A stretch of 64,000 nucleotides of DNA. Origin: Mactromeris polynyma. Its lineage: Eukaryota; Mollusca; Bivalvia; Venerida; Mactridae. The stretch spans positions 23,620,264 to 23,684,263 of the forward strand of contig JASFXZ010000007.1 of NCBI GenBank assembly GCA_032209605.1, read 5' to 3'. Positions 45,901 through 58,619 of this stretch are shown here, piece by piece. A program made the position numbers and the translations under genes. The notes beneath the pieces are model-generated. The model saw only the letters and a list, made by a program, of their open reading frames with translations. It was not told the DNA's origin and ran no database searches. Position 1 is the first letter of the stretch; the number at the start of each line of letters is the position of its first letter.

Positions 45901-48890
45901 TATGTACCACATGTACACTAAACATGATTGTTTTGCTCTTGCTTATTGCCTTGTGATGTACAAACTGCTGGTCTAAGTTAAAAATGCAGTCTGCTATAGG
46001 TTGTTATAATTTACTATAATTAAATGATCATCCTTTGATTATACTGTGTGTCAATTTAAATTTTATTTGTATGTCAATGTTATTGTATGTTTCTTGCATA
46101 TTACATATGATATGTTTTTCTGCATATATGTGTATTGGAGTAATATGTAACGTATTAAAAGTATGGTATTGACCATTTATCTTGTAGAAGTGGATCGTAG
46201 TAAGGAGAGAATGATGGAGATTTTAGAGGAGAGAGGACTGAGTTTTATGTTTCCATTGTTACGTGTACAATCTGAACTCTGGAAACAGATCCAGGCTGAA
46301 CCAACAGCAACAGCATTGTTTCGATGGATCAAAGATACTGTCAGTACAGATCTTCATCATACCCCTGGATTTATCAATGTTCTTACCACCAGGTATGTGT
46401 CAATGTAACTTCTCAAATTGAGAATCAAATCAAGTTCTCAAGTCAAGTATTTCATTCGTTGTAAAATGGAAATTATGGAATCAATAGGTCTCACTATTGA
46501 TAGTGGAGTCAAAATGTCTAACCATCATTTGGTTCCAGTTTGATTGACAACTCAAAATTTCGAAGTATCACTATCAGTGATGCTGTGTCAATGATTTCAG
46601 AGGAGCAATATTACTTTTGCCCATTGTTAGGTGTTGTGCTGTACAATTATATATGCAACAAAACTTTGTTCTGTTACAATACATATATAATAATTGGTTA
46701 GGATGATCGACTCTGTTTTATGTGTTTACCTTCAAACAAAAAATACTCTGTTATTTGGAGATCGTTAAATGCTGAATTGACTTTACTGAATGCATATATG
46801 GTAACTTATTTAATTGGAATTTCAGTGTGTTGCGATATGTGACATCAGAGAGCACCCTTGGGGAAAGTTGTGATGCCAAAAGTAATCCAAGTAAATCTTT
46901 ACAAGAGAATGAGAAACTGCTCCTGGATAAAATGAAGGTAATTTCATTATCATAGTCAGTTTGAAAATGTTGTGATAACAGATGTAATGTGCGTAGTGTT
47001 GTGACCTCTACAGTAAGAAGTTTTTAGAACAGAAACCTGAATGTTTTAATTTTGATTCATGTGCTGATGATTCTCTCCCAATTTTATTTTTTCTATATTC
47101 TCATTTATACCTATTTTGTATAATTCTCACCTGTATGCCGAGCAATCATGATGCTGGCATTTAGTTGTCTTTCACTGTTACCTGAATGTAGCAGTATTTG
47201 TTATCCATACAATTGTACCAATTTCTTCACATTGGTTTGTTCTATTATATTAATTTGGTCTGAATTTATTTTTACTAAGCTGTCTAGGAATGTACAGTTT
47301 CAGTTGCAAATTGACAAATTTTGTCCTTAATGAATTACTGTTTAGGTGGTAAAAGTTTGTGATGTGGAATTGTTTGTGAATTTCACATATTCAAGAATGT
47401 CGCAAATATATCGGCCAGCATTGTTTTGGCCTTCATTTTATATATACATTACCCTTCAGCAATACTAATACTCATTTTGGCAATTCGTTAACATTTCTGA
47501 AATTACAGATTTTTACAAACTGACTCGTGAAAATGTCCACCTACTCTGTATGTTAAGGTTGTTCTTTTTATCTTTCAGGATGTTATACACAAGTTTGTAC
47601 AGGAGAATATCGGCTTACAAATGCACTGTCTGTATGCTGCCCAAGTGTTCTGTTACAATAACAATTTCCCGAAAGGTAAAAATATTCAAAAATTGTTACT
47701 AGATTGTCATTTTGGTGTAAATTTTGTTCAGGTCAATATGTTTACAATAGCATCAAAAACATAAATTAAATGTCTTATTTCAGTTAAGGCCATTTTATTT
47801 TTTTCGATTTTTCGAAAAAAGTGTAGGCCACTGCCTATAGGGATCTACCTAATGTCATAGGTATATTGATATATTTATAAAATGCATTGTCGACTTCTAT
47901 TTGTTTTTACTAAATTATTACTTCTTATGTTTCAATTGAAAATTACAGTGTTGAGTATGAAACGCTAAATATGGATTTTTCTTTGTTCTTTGTAATTTTG
48001 CTTTGAAAGGATTTTTTGTGAAACAAATTGGGTATTTTTGGAGTAATTTCTAATGTTAATGTTTAATATGATGATAGTATTGTTATTATTGTACTTTATG
48101 TGTTTGAATATAATTAATTGTGTGTTCAAACTGTTGTAGGTATGATGCTTAGAATATTTATGGATCTGTATGATATGGAAGTGGTGGACGAGGAAGTATT
48201 TCTTAAATGGAAGGAAGAAGTTAATGACGAATATCCTGGTAAAGGAAAAGCACTCTTCCAGGTAAGTTGTTACTGTTTAACTGACAGTCGATCTCTTTCC
48301 TTCAAAGATCTGACCGTATATTTCTTCCACGAGAATAAATGGTCCGATTTCAATTCGGAATTATTATTTTCTTGCTGATTCCTGATGGTGACTTTTGTGT
48401 CTTAATTGAAGACATTCATATTCTTCATGTGATATTTGTTCATAGTTTTTCGTATCACATCAGTAAACTTCTAAAAATATGTAATAGGTTAATGATCCTC
48501 TTTGAACTACTATACTCTGTGTAAGTGAGAAGTAAGATATATAAGTCTGCTTCTTATAACCCACTATGTGTATTTACCACTTCAAGACCATGACTGTATT
48601 TCTGAAGATAAATACATCTTTGTCATTTGTTCTCTATATCGGATGCATGCTGGTAACTTGTTGGTCATTTGCAACAGAACAGGATAGAAGTGTTTGGTAA
48701 CCTAGGAAAGTCGGTTAAGTCATATGACGCAGCCGTATGTATCTTAAATGTTTTGAAAATCGCAAGACTCTAAACCAACATGACTTAAGAAAGTAGTGCA
48801 TATTCATGTTCGTAATGATTCTCATTACAGGTAAACCAGTGGTTGACATGGCTGGAACAAGCGGAGGTGGAGTCTGATGAAGAAGATTAA
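33904..48890 (+). CDS. EIF4G2: Eukaryotic translation initiation factor 4 gamma 2 (DAP5/p97/NAT1), complete, non-AUG start
   Basis: DAP5 is the eIF4G relative without eIF4E/PABP-binding ends; it recruits eIF4A/eIF3 for cap-independent or eIF3d-linked translation. Exons: 33904-33953 (exon from 33793), 35552-35671, 36113-36215, 37472-37582, 37806-37872, 38752-38841, 39358-39527, 39916-40026, 40525-40596, 41045-41201, 41802-42071, 42403-42743, 43159-43254, 43645-43727, 44292-44344, 44895-44974, 45430-45688, 46188-46392, 46826-46937, 47579-47675, 48140-48261, 48831-48890. They join in phase: 2829 nt, 942 aa (human 907). MIF4G is about 42-295 (FRKVRGILNKLSPEKFDKL, GNIKFIGELGKL); a Gln/Pro-rich linker 300-585 (GLGTGPGVIQ, EEISLRP); MA3 about 587-715; W2 about 745-942 with NNFPKGM, GKGKALFQVNQWLTWLE and an acidic end. 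No in-frame AUG precedes codon 173; see the start-site entry. Confidence 0.96.
35090..35465 (+). repeat. Diverged tandem duplication, two units of about 175 bp
   Basis: Segments 35090-35265 and 35293-35465 align end to end: TTAGCTGCTTTAAT, TTATTTTGACAATAT, CTTCAACAATGGATAAA and GGGTATTTCGG..GTATT occur in the same order with an offset near 203 bp. It lies in the intron directly before the second eIF4G2 coding exon. Confidence 0.85.
36354..37310 (+). mobile_element. Mollusc-type hairpin-ended repeat element in an eIF4G2 intron
   Basis: It opens with the hairpin AGCTCACCTGAGCAC/GTGCTCAAGGTGAGCT (36354-36387) and closes with GGGTGAGCGATA plus the hairpin AGGGCCATCATGGCCCT (37288-37304) and CTTGTT. 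Inside are two tandem units of about 318 bp (starting near 36442 and 36760; shared CCAAACTTCA.AGGAATGATC and GTGTAGCATTGTCTAGTGGT) and a run of degenerate CGTAAAAACGAATTATT repeats (36999-37255). No coding frame of note. The terminal hairpin followed by a short tail recalls Helitron/Helentron ends, but this is not established. Confidence 0.75.
38235..38703 (+). mobile_element. 3' end of a LINE (CR1/L2-like) in an eIF4G2 intron
   Basis: A frame near 38265-38360 translates to RSFSHAAYGMLSLAQSK with the rest frame-broken. This is the usual C-terminus of non-LTR reverse transcriptases (RSFS.AAP..WN.LP type). It ends GTGCTATATATAAATTTGGT followed by ATAATAATAATAAT, a typical microsatellite tail. 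Truncated and dead. Confidence 0.75.
39660..39672. repeat. G13 tract in an eIF4G2 intron
   Basis: Thirteen consecutive G after TTTTGT, a short homopolymer and possible assembly or length-variable site. Confidence 0.8.
48276..48312 (+). repeat. Short dispersed repeat, copy 1
   Basis: CTGTTTAACTGACAGTCGAT CTCTTTCCTTCAAAGATC is repeated at 51747-51784 with one change inside this stretch. It begins 15 nt after the donor of the penultimate eIF4G2 exon, inside its last intron. Confidence 0.85.
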
Positions 48891-50085
48891 TTATAAAAGT
48901 ATCCAGTAATTAAGGTATGGGGCCAATGAGGATGTGGGAAATTGGAGTGAAAAGGAGCAGATTTTGCTGTATATAGAATTCGAAGAAGTTCAAGCGAGAA
49001 AATATTGGATTAAAATTAGGAGTTGCATGCTGACTTTATATTATGTTGTTGTGTAAAAATATATAGAAATGGTTTTATGTGACATTTTAGACATTAGATT
49101 ATGTGAAATGATCAAGTTTGACATTTTCATTTTCTTGATTTGAAAGACTTGAATGTTTTACTTTGTATTTTTAAACATTATGAAAAAGCAAATAAAAAAG
49201 GTAAAATATGTGTTTAAATGCCAGAGATACTTTGATAACTTTATATTGTACTGTATATTGAATATATTAAATAAATGCTGTGTACTAGTGTCAAATATTG
49301 AACAGTGCTTATACTATAAACATCCAGTCAGTGACTTTACAGCTTTGTACTATGAAAATGTATGAAATGTGAACAAAAAAACGGAATATTTTGGCAAGTT
49401 CAGTGTTTTTTCCTATAAAAAGATAGAGAAGTGTGATCGCACCAAATTCTACAATAGGAGGATAAGCACATTGAGAGGAAATCAGGAGGTATTCATGATG
49501 TGTCGGAGTATCTAGATGTGAAATGAACGATGAATTCCTGGACACACAAGTTGATCGACAGACTGACAACGAAGGATGAACTGATCTGTTTAGCAGTTTT
49601 TCTCAACTTCTGCAAACTTGTTTCACTTTTTTCTGATTTAGTTTCATTCTGAATGATTTCAACCAAATTAATTCCTCATTCTTATTTTAATCAGATCTAT
49701 TAACTTTCAGTGGTGAAAAGTAGAATGCTTTTAGACAGATGTTGTCTAGTTAAAATAGGCGAAGAGTTTAGATTTGTTAACTTACATTCTCATGTAGACG
49801 TAGACAATGTATATCATTTTAATCAAGAGTAGTGTAAATATTGCTGAAAATTTAATCACCTGTTTATAGTGTGTAAATTAGTTTCTCGTTGCTTATTTTA
49901 TGTTTTTACTGGTGTGGGCGACATTTTGTACATTAATATATCATTTTTCTTGTAATTGCTTCATAATGATTTAATTAGTAAAAAGTAAAAAGACTCGAAA
50001 CATAATTTTCAAAATAGAAAACGTTTATACCAAGGATAAATGTATTTTTACTGGTAAAATATACTGAAGAAATAAACTGATATAA
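48891..50085 (+). other. EIF4G2: Probable eIF4G2 3' UTR
   Basis: AT-rich sequence after the TAA at 48888-48890. Candidate AATAAA poly(A) signals occur near 49190, 49270 and 50074; which is used cannot be told from sequence. Frames of 60-86 codons here are not supported. Confidence 0.5.
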
Positions 50086-53000
50086 ATTTCATCATAATTA
50101 CACATCATTGAACTTCTAGACTAGTGCTTTGTGTTATTTTATGTATTCCGAGGTAATATTCTCGTCAATATTTATAAAAAAGTGAAATCACTAGATTCCC
50201 ATTCTTGCATTTCTATTTATGCAACTCTTGTAGTATGAACATTAAACCATATTGTGTGCATAATAATTTGTGTGAGATGTCTTTTGTCATTGATATTGGG
50301 ACTTGATTGGTCATCAGATTTGCCAATATTTGGTATAAAAGTGAGAAATAGATTATATACTAATACCTTTTAAAAACCCGCTGATAGTCTTATGAAAATG
50401 GTCTTAAGTATTTGAATTAAGAATTTTCCTTCAAGTTAATATTACTGTTGTTAGAATTGTTCTTTGTTTTCATTTTCATAGCTTTAATGCTTTGTGAATA
50501 CTTTTATCTAGAGGTGGTTGAATGATTTATCTTGTTTTCAAAATGTCTCGAGCTATGCCATGCCATTCTATCTTGTTCTATGAAATTTAACAATTTCTTT
50601 ATGTAAGTCATTACTGAATGAAATCTGTATAATTTGAGGGCATTTTGTCTCATAACTTCTCACTATATATCGCCTGCTTTATATTGCATATCTTCATAGA
50701 GCATTTAGAATCACTGCCTCCAATAGAAAGATACTCAATAGAATGTTTCGTGCTTTTGAATGTAATGTCTTGTAATGTGTGAGATCTGCATGTAGCCAGT
50801 GATTAAATCTAGACTGTTTGTCTAACAAAGCTGGAAATTGAGTGTTCTATCATGTATCATCTAGATATTTTATTGATGCTTATTTATCCAATTACTATAT
50901 TGAATCAAAATTCTTAGTTTTCACGTTTACTTTTTTAGCAGCCACAATTTTATCATTAAAAATCTGCATCTGAAGTCCTTAAATATGTTACATTATAACC
51001 TCTATGACATTGTATTTACTCATTTGATACATCATCCTTGCCTGCCTCCAAGACATCGGGTTTATGCGGAAAATATAGTTTGCTTTTTAACTGCCATCAT
51101 GTATACTGGGCATTGCTAAATATGAATGTGATTTGAAAGTGTGACAGTGGTTCTTGAAATGATACAATTATTTATATGCTGCGTTAATCTCATGAATATA
51201 TATGGGTAAATCAAACCAGGTTTTGTCACGTACACCCAACTGCCAGCTGTTCTCTACAGTACTTATGGTCATATTCTCATATAAATCATTGTTCGTGCCA
51301 AGTTTTTTATGAATGTTGAAACTCTATCATAGTAGTCAGTTTTTATGGCTATGTACTTATGAACCATCAGCAATTTCTCTTTGATATTGCTGAAGTACTG
51401 GTACTTGAATTGTCAAACAAAATCAATACAATGTTGATGACAGCCAATAAATCACTGAAATGAAATTCTTTAGTTATAATACTTGCTAACTGTACCTTAA
51501 CATTCTATGGAATGACCATGATGTATCAATGTTTGAAATTTAATTCTCAATGTATAAATGATTTGTGTAAGTTACAGAGTTCTGGTTTGTCTGCATATTT
51601 ATTTGTATAAGCTTCTGGAAAGCCTGTGTTTAATCGTGTATGTAACTGTCTCTTTCCAATCTCTGTTCATCTGTGGAATGTTGAAAAAAATAAATAAAAT
51701 GATTGTAAATAAGTACTTCTTTCTTATATTACTGTTAGTTTGTTGCTGTTTAACTGACAGTCGATCTCTTTCCATCAAAGATCGGACAGAATACATGTTG
51801 GTTTTGAAAAAAATGACGAGCTATTTAATAGTATTATCTTGAATGTCATCAGTATTTTTGTAAAATTTGGTGTTTAGTTGTTCAGGAAGTGTATTCATAC
51901 ATGGAAACAAATTACAGTGGATGTTAAGGAATCCTTATCCAACACACTTGGGCAATTTGTTTGCAATACTGACCCAATCACTTGTCAGAGGCTGTAAGAA
52001 ATATGACAGTTTGGTGTTTAACTCCGCTCAAGGTAAAGTTTGTGCTGAGGAAGATCAAGCCCGATTTGCTTTAAACTTGATTGCAACTATTTTTGAGGGT
52101 AAAATACTATAGGATGAATTATTGATTGCATAAGGGTTCATTGATGTCAAGGTCACTGAAGAATGACAAAGGTCATGGATTCTAAGATAAAAAGAAGAAG
52201 AAATAATGTTCTCATTTCATGGAAAACTGGTGAAAAAACAAGAATGACAACATTATCAGTTAAAATATGGTGAATTTATTATCAATAATAAATGCAAATC
52301 AACTACATGTATTTCAGCATACGTATTATTATAGAATACAACGTAGAAACTATTATAAATTTTTTCATAATAATTAACAACAGAAATGCGCAAAATATAT
52401 GAAAACGAAGACATGCGAGATATCTAGGTTTAATTGAGAATAATGATATTAATGGCATCAAGATTCAAGTAGTTAAAACAATGGTGTGGTTGCAAATGGA
52501 CAAAAAATGTACATCAATGTCAAAACATTTTCAATACATGTCTATATGCATGTAAACAAGAACATACCACATTACCAAGCGAAAAGGAGACATTGTAAGC
52601 AGGAGGTATTGGAATATTTGCAAAACGACTAAAAAATTTACCATATTCATGTACATTCATCCTGTAGTTTGATGCAATTTGTTTCTTGAAATGGGTCGAT
52701 AAAGTTACACTTTTATCATCCATTCAATGCCATACTTGGATCAATATGTAATAATATTAACCATTTCAATAAGTTAATATATCTTTAGCTATCACATGAA
52801 CACAGACATTGAAATAAATCACACAATTTCAATATATAACCTTATCAATTTATCACAGACAAAACAACAAAGCCCTAAGGCTATCCTCAAACAATCATTT
52901 GTTAGGCATAAACTTCGCTACACATAAAAAGGGCCCCTAATTATTTGAGGTGTCTGTATTGGGGAATCTGTTCACGCAGCATATACGAACTAGTAAGACA

Positions 53001-55737
53001 GCTGAATGAATGTCAAAATGAATTACCTAATCGCCTCAATTTTGCAGATAGGGGTTATGTCTAAAAACTTATTAAGGATGGTATATCATTTGCTATGCAC
53101 ATTCAAATTCCGAATTAAACAAGACGTCTCTAAGTTCTATTTATTCCGACAGTTCTCCCCAAATAACACTGAAAATTGCACATTTACAGACAAATTATAC
53201 ACATTTTAATTGCGTCACCATTATTGTTTCATGCTATTTGTGAAAAAAAACTATAAATTTAAGGGTAAGTTGTAATGACACAAAAGTTAGTTTAAAACAG
53301 CATAGAAAAGTTTACACAGACACATACAAATCACTAGTAATTACTTTTATGCGATTGTTTATATCGCAACGTACATGGCTACATACATGGAATGAGTGAG
53401 TATTGAAATAGAACATTATGCTACAACAATAACAAGATAAGTTACGAAATATCAACCCACAAAATAAAGGGAACGCACAACTAGTCTACCTGCTTCTTTA
53501 TTCACATGCAGATAAACTAGGTTCGCTTGCAACCTTTGAAAACAGCTTATTCAAGAAGGTTTTATCATTCAATATTATTAACAATGAACAGACAATAGAA
53601 AGGCACAATATACATGTATATGGAGTTTTGCAAGATATATTTTTATTTTTCTGGTACATAGGATATAGCAGATTTTTTTGTATTTCTGTACACAGAGGAG
53701 AGTAAGAGATATCAACAATAAATAGTTATAATTCAAACAAGTTATGTTATATTTTAACTCAAAATCTAAACATCATTAATCATCTTCTACAAAAGTCGCG
53801 AATTATGAAAATGTTCCTTAGTGTTAAGTGGGTAGAAAGCATGTTTAAATCTAATGCGATAAAAAGCAAAGCATCACAGAGCACATTACAATACATACAA
53901 ATGTCAACATAAAAGAATGAAAAGATATCCATGAAGTATATGATGAAGTGTGTGTAATTACCAAGTATAACAATTGGTCTTCAAGTACACACAGCATACA
54001 CGAGCTACTAAAGGCAACCCTGGGGGTCATGCAGCAAGCAGGAGAGAAGTTAGGTCAACCAGCATATAAGATAGGCATGGCATTGAAGTACTGGACTCCA
54101 GAGCCAAAGGTTGTCAGCTCCAATCCAGCCATGAGTAATATTCCTCCTCATGATCTTCACAATGCTGACATTAAGCACGAGTACTGAGTAGAGACCTAGG
54201 CAGCAGTCATCTTGAGCGGGTAATGTAAGTCTGGATAACTTGTATCACGATCCGTGTAAGATAACAAATCTAAACTAAGCAGTATGCTATAAGTGAGAGG
54301 ATTGGCAAAAAATACAAAACAAAGACTTAACAATTAGAAATTGAGTTGAGCAGTAAGTTATAGCAGTCACTGTGATATATGGGCAAGAATGATAAGGCAA
54401 CTTTAGGTCAACAAATGATTAAGTAATAAATCTGAAAATTCTCCACAGAACAATCAACAATGAACATTAACAAAATATCTATTTTATTTACCCTGACAAC
54501 ATATCTAAAAAACAAACTCACAAATACTTTTTTCAACTGGAATGTCATGGAAATAAACATATGATTAACATTAAAATTTATTTTTATTTTTTATCAGGCA
54601 TGAGAATGCAAAATTTCAAAATCAGAACTTCGGCAAGGGGTCAAGGGGGCCATTGAGTTCCTGGCTTTTTAGCATCAAAGATGACTTAACTTGTCTCAAA
54701 AACGGCCCTTGCGAGCGTAAAGTCCGCAGATTTCCGTGAATAATTCCCATGCATGTTTTTATACAAGAAACATCTCAGAAAGTAAACAACACTTATTTTA
54801 GAAATAGATATAACACATGGAGGGATGCAAGCCAAACAAATCTAACTGCTTCTTAATATACTTGCAGATAAACTAATGTTGCTTTCACACCCTCTAACAT
54901 TACCTAAGTATCTCAACTTTGTGAAAAAATATCAGCAGAATGCATATATAAATTAGATGGAAAGTACTGCATAGTACCGATATATATTTACTTGACAAAT
55001 ATTTAATACTTGAATGTGTGAACTGATAACATTGGCAGTATTAATTTACAGCAGATATAATGTACACTGTACAATCATTTATTATTATCATCAATTATTC
55101 ATAGTCAACAGATTCAGACAGCAAGGTACTGATAACCACTCCACCAAGGAAACCAATATTTAACAATACCACAAGCATTACATTGCAAGTTGTTTTAAAG
55201 AAAGCTTTTGTTAACTGTACAGGTAAGGTATATATCAATAGAATAATCACATTTATTGTTTTGTTGTTCATAATGCATAGTAAATAGAATTAGGAGGCAA
55301 ACTTATCATAATTGGTAATACTTTATGATTATTATTTAATAAATGGTATATAACGTTCTAAACCTATCATTGCTGAAATAACTTTATACACAAATATTGC
55401 TAGGATTCAGATTATAGCAAGCAGTTTAGACTGGAAATGTTAAGACAGCATGTTGATGTAATTTGGCAATAACGAATTTTGAGAGACATACAAAGATAAC
55501 AATACATTTAATAGAACAGGTCAGAAACATATTACACAACACAAATAAAATTGTATCACATATATGTTGACTTCATTGAGAACCATTAAAACAACACACT
55601 CATTGCACATGAAAACAGAAAAACAAAGATAATGTACACATAGGAGAATGATCCAATAAGAACAAGGATGAAATATTACTTTGTGTCCTTTGAGAGTCAT
55701 TCCAATATATCGTTGCAGTATTTCCAAAGCCCCATAA
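50086..55737. other. Intergenic, no assigned gene
   Basis: About 5.6 kb of AT-rich DNA. It holds the second copy of the short dispersed repeat (51747-51784). A plus-strand frame at 53948-54187 encodes a 79-residue sequence with TLGVMQQAGEKLGQ and EPKVVSSNPAMSN; the VVSSNPA stretch recalls translated SINE/tRNA-like repeats, and no splice context supports it. TACATGTATATGG-type motifs are scattered. Nothing else was recognised. Confidence 0.45.
51747..51784 (+). repeat. Short dispersed repeat, copy 2
   Basis: Same orientation as 48276-48312; the shared core is ACTGACAGTCGATCTCTTTC followed by CTTCAAAGATC or CATCAAAGATC. Confidence 0.85.
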
Positions 55738-55900
55738 CTTTTTTTTGTCCTTTTGAGAAAAACAACTTTAAAGTTTTACCCTCCTGTAGTATGTTACATA
55801 CGGGGTTATGGAATCGCATTTTATTTAAGTTTAGTGCGTTCCAGAACAATATAGTAGGTAGTACAGATAGAAAGAGCTTGGAAAGACGGTTTCAACGATA
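55738..55900 (+). repeat. Dispersed repeat, copy 2
   Basis: Near-identical to 27528-27690. It directly precedes the 63-bp array, whose first unit begins about 20 bp later. Confidence 0.9.
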
Positions 55901-55921
55901 CCAAATCGTACTCAACACTCT

Positions 55922-57512
55922 GAGGTGTGTGTTATGGTGTGTATATTGTCTATAGAGACTTGTATAGTGGACATCCAGTGTAGGTAGGTGTTTGTTATGA
56001 TGTGTATATTGTCTATAGAGACTAGTATAGCGGACATCCAGTGTAGGTAGGTGTTTGTTATGATGTGTATATTGTCTATAGAGACTAGTATAGTGGACAT
56101 CCAGTGTAGGTAGGTGTTTGTTATGGTGTGTATATTGTCTATAGAGACTTGTATAGTGGACATCCAGTGTAGGTAGGTGTTTGTTATGATGTGTATATTG
56201 TCTATAGAGACTAGTATAGTGGACCTCCAGTGTAGGTAGGTGTTTGTTATGGTGTGTATATTGTCTATAGAGACTTGTATAGTGGACATCCAGTGTAGGT
56301 AGGTGTTTGTTATGATGTGTATATTGTCTATAGAGACTAGTATAGTGGACATCCAGTGTAGGTAGGTGTTTGTTATGGTGTGTATATTGTCTATAGAGAT
56401 TTGTATAGTGGACATCCAGTGTAGGTAGGTGTTTGTTATGGTGTGTATATTGTCTATAGAGACTAGTATAGTGGACATCCAGTGTAGGTAGGTGTTTGTT
56501 ATGGTGTGTATATTGTCTATAGAGACTTGTATAGTGGACATCCAGTGTAGGTAGGTGTTTGTTATGGTGTGTATATTGTCTATAGAGATTTGTATAGTGG
56601 ACATCCAGTGTAGGTAGGTGTTTGTTATGATGTGTATATTGTCTATAGAGACTAGTATAGTGGACATCCAGTGTAGGCAGGTGTTTGTTATGGTGTGTAT
56701 ATTGTCTATAGAGACTAGTATAGTGGACATCCAGTGTAGGTAGGTGTTTGTTATGATGTGTAAATTGTCTATAGATACTAGTATGTGTATATTGTCTATA
56801 GAGACTAGTATAGTGGACATCCAGTGTAGGTGGGTGTTTGTTATGGTGTGTATATTGTCTATAGAGACTTGTATAGTGGACATCCAGTGTAGGTAGGTGT
56901 TTGTTATGATGTGTATATTGTCTATAGATACTAGTATGTGTATATTGTCTATAGAGACTAGTATAGTGGACATCCAGTGTAGGTGGGTGTTTGTTATGGT
57001 GTGTATATTGTCTATAGAGACTAGTATAGTGGACATCCAGTGTAGGTAGGTGTTTGTTATGATGTGTATATTATCTATAGAGACTGGTATAGTGGACATC
57101 CAGTGTAGGTAGGTGTTTGTTATGATGTGTATATTGTCTATAGAGACTAGTATAGTGGACATCCAGTGTAGGTAGGTGTTTGTTATGATGTGTATATTGT
57201 CTATAGAGACTAGTATAGTGGACATCCAGTGTAGGTAGGTGTTTGTTATGATGTGTATATTATCTATAGAGACTAGTATAGTGGACATCCAGTGTAGGTA
57301 GGTGTTTGTTATGATGTGTATATTGTCTATAGAGACTAGTATAGTGGACATCCAGTGTAGGTAGGTGTTTGTTATGATGTGTATATTGTCTATAGAGACT
57401 TGTATAGTGGACATCCAGTGTATAGTGGACATCCAGTGTAGGTAGGTGTTTGTTATGATGTGTATATTATCTATAGAGACTAGTATAGTGGACATCCAGT
57501 GTAGGTAGGTTT
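55922..57512. repeat. 63-bp minisatellite, about 25 copies
   Basis: The unit is GTAGGTAGGTGTTTGTTATG ATGTGTATATTGTCTATAGA GACTAGTATAGTGGACATCC AGT. The period is a multiple of three and one minus-strand frame has no stop, which produces a 550-codon open frame (57564-55912) built of 21-residue repeats of the type LHWMSTILVSIDNIH. Variants include ATGAT/ATGGT, ACTAG/ACTTG, two partial duplications with GATACTAGTATGTG near 56780 and 56930, and an 18-bp duplication at about 57420. All length changes keep the minus-strand frame. No start context, splice site or homology supports translation; I treat it as a satellite. Confidence 0.95.
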
Positions 57513-57564
57513 GTTTTTGGCATTTGTATACTACATTATTATGCCATTCATCCAAGGATTTCAT

Positions 57565-58619
57565 TTTGGCCTTGTAACACTACATGAGGACAAAGAACAT
57601 GAACAATATGAAATCAATTGATAACTGAAAAAATATTTATTCAACTTCAATATTGTAGAGATGTAAACCAATGTAACATTAAAATAGACAGTTTCATCAA
57701 ACAAATCGATACCACATTTATGTATTCTTAGTTTATGAACTTAGTTCTTACACAAGCAAAATACATCCCCTTATTGTTCTAATTCTTATTTTAAGCAATG
57801 AAATGCTTGAATATCATTGTAAAAAGTACGTGTTTGCCAGTCTTCATTATTGATTGCTTACTTTCTTTCCTACTTTGGCAGACATCAATACACGGGAGGC
57901 AGCTATTTGACGTTAAACAATTTAAGTAGCGATAGCTTCCTTGGGAAAATGTTTAAACAAGACGGAATGTAAGTGGTTCATATTTTTAGTGATCTGGGCT
58001 GTTTTAATTGAAATACTTTACAAATATACACATGTATGTTCAATTTAATTAATACATTTTAATTTCAGTAAGGTTTTATATAGTTTATATAATATGACAT
58101 CCTATTATTTTCAAGAACCTAATATTTGGTTGATACCTGGTACATGTTCTGTATTGAAGTTCACAAGAACTACAATGAATGATTTTAACATAGGATGAAT
58201 TTCGCTTTGTTTATTTGATATGATGTTATGAATATAAATATATTGTCAAGAGAAATGTCAACTGATTATTTACTGTAGATATTTATTAAAATGCTTCTAA
58301 AGTAGATACAATAACGTAATGATGTGCTGTTGCTAAAAGCTTTGTTTGTTCTAAATTGTAAGACTAGTCAAAATATTATCCTAAACATTATTATAGGTCC
58401 CCATGACTGGCTAATATACGTGTCATCTGTTGATTCATTCATGGAGAATAATAAATATATTTTCACACTTGCTTCCTATTATGTGTTGCATGTCTTATTG
58501 AAGGAGGCTATGATTGCATTACACATGGAAGGTACATGTAAGAACTATGAAGCTGCCAACAGAACGATGTACAAGACGGAGTCCCTTAAAAAATGAATAT
58601 TTATTTCTCAATAGTTCTC
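57565..58619. other. Intergenic, nothing recognised
   Basis: AT-rich sequence without exon-like frames, repeats or RNA genes that I can support. The 90-codon frame at 58324-58596 has no recognisable motif. Confidence 0.4.

Noticed and set aside
53948..54187. 79-codon frame ending NADIKHEY as a possible gene
   Set aside because: No splice signals, neighbours or recognisable domain; the VVSSNPA stretch is common in translated repeats.
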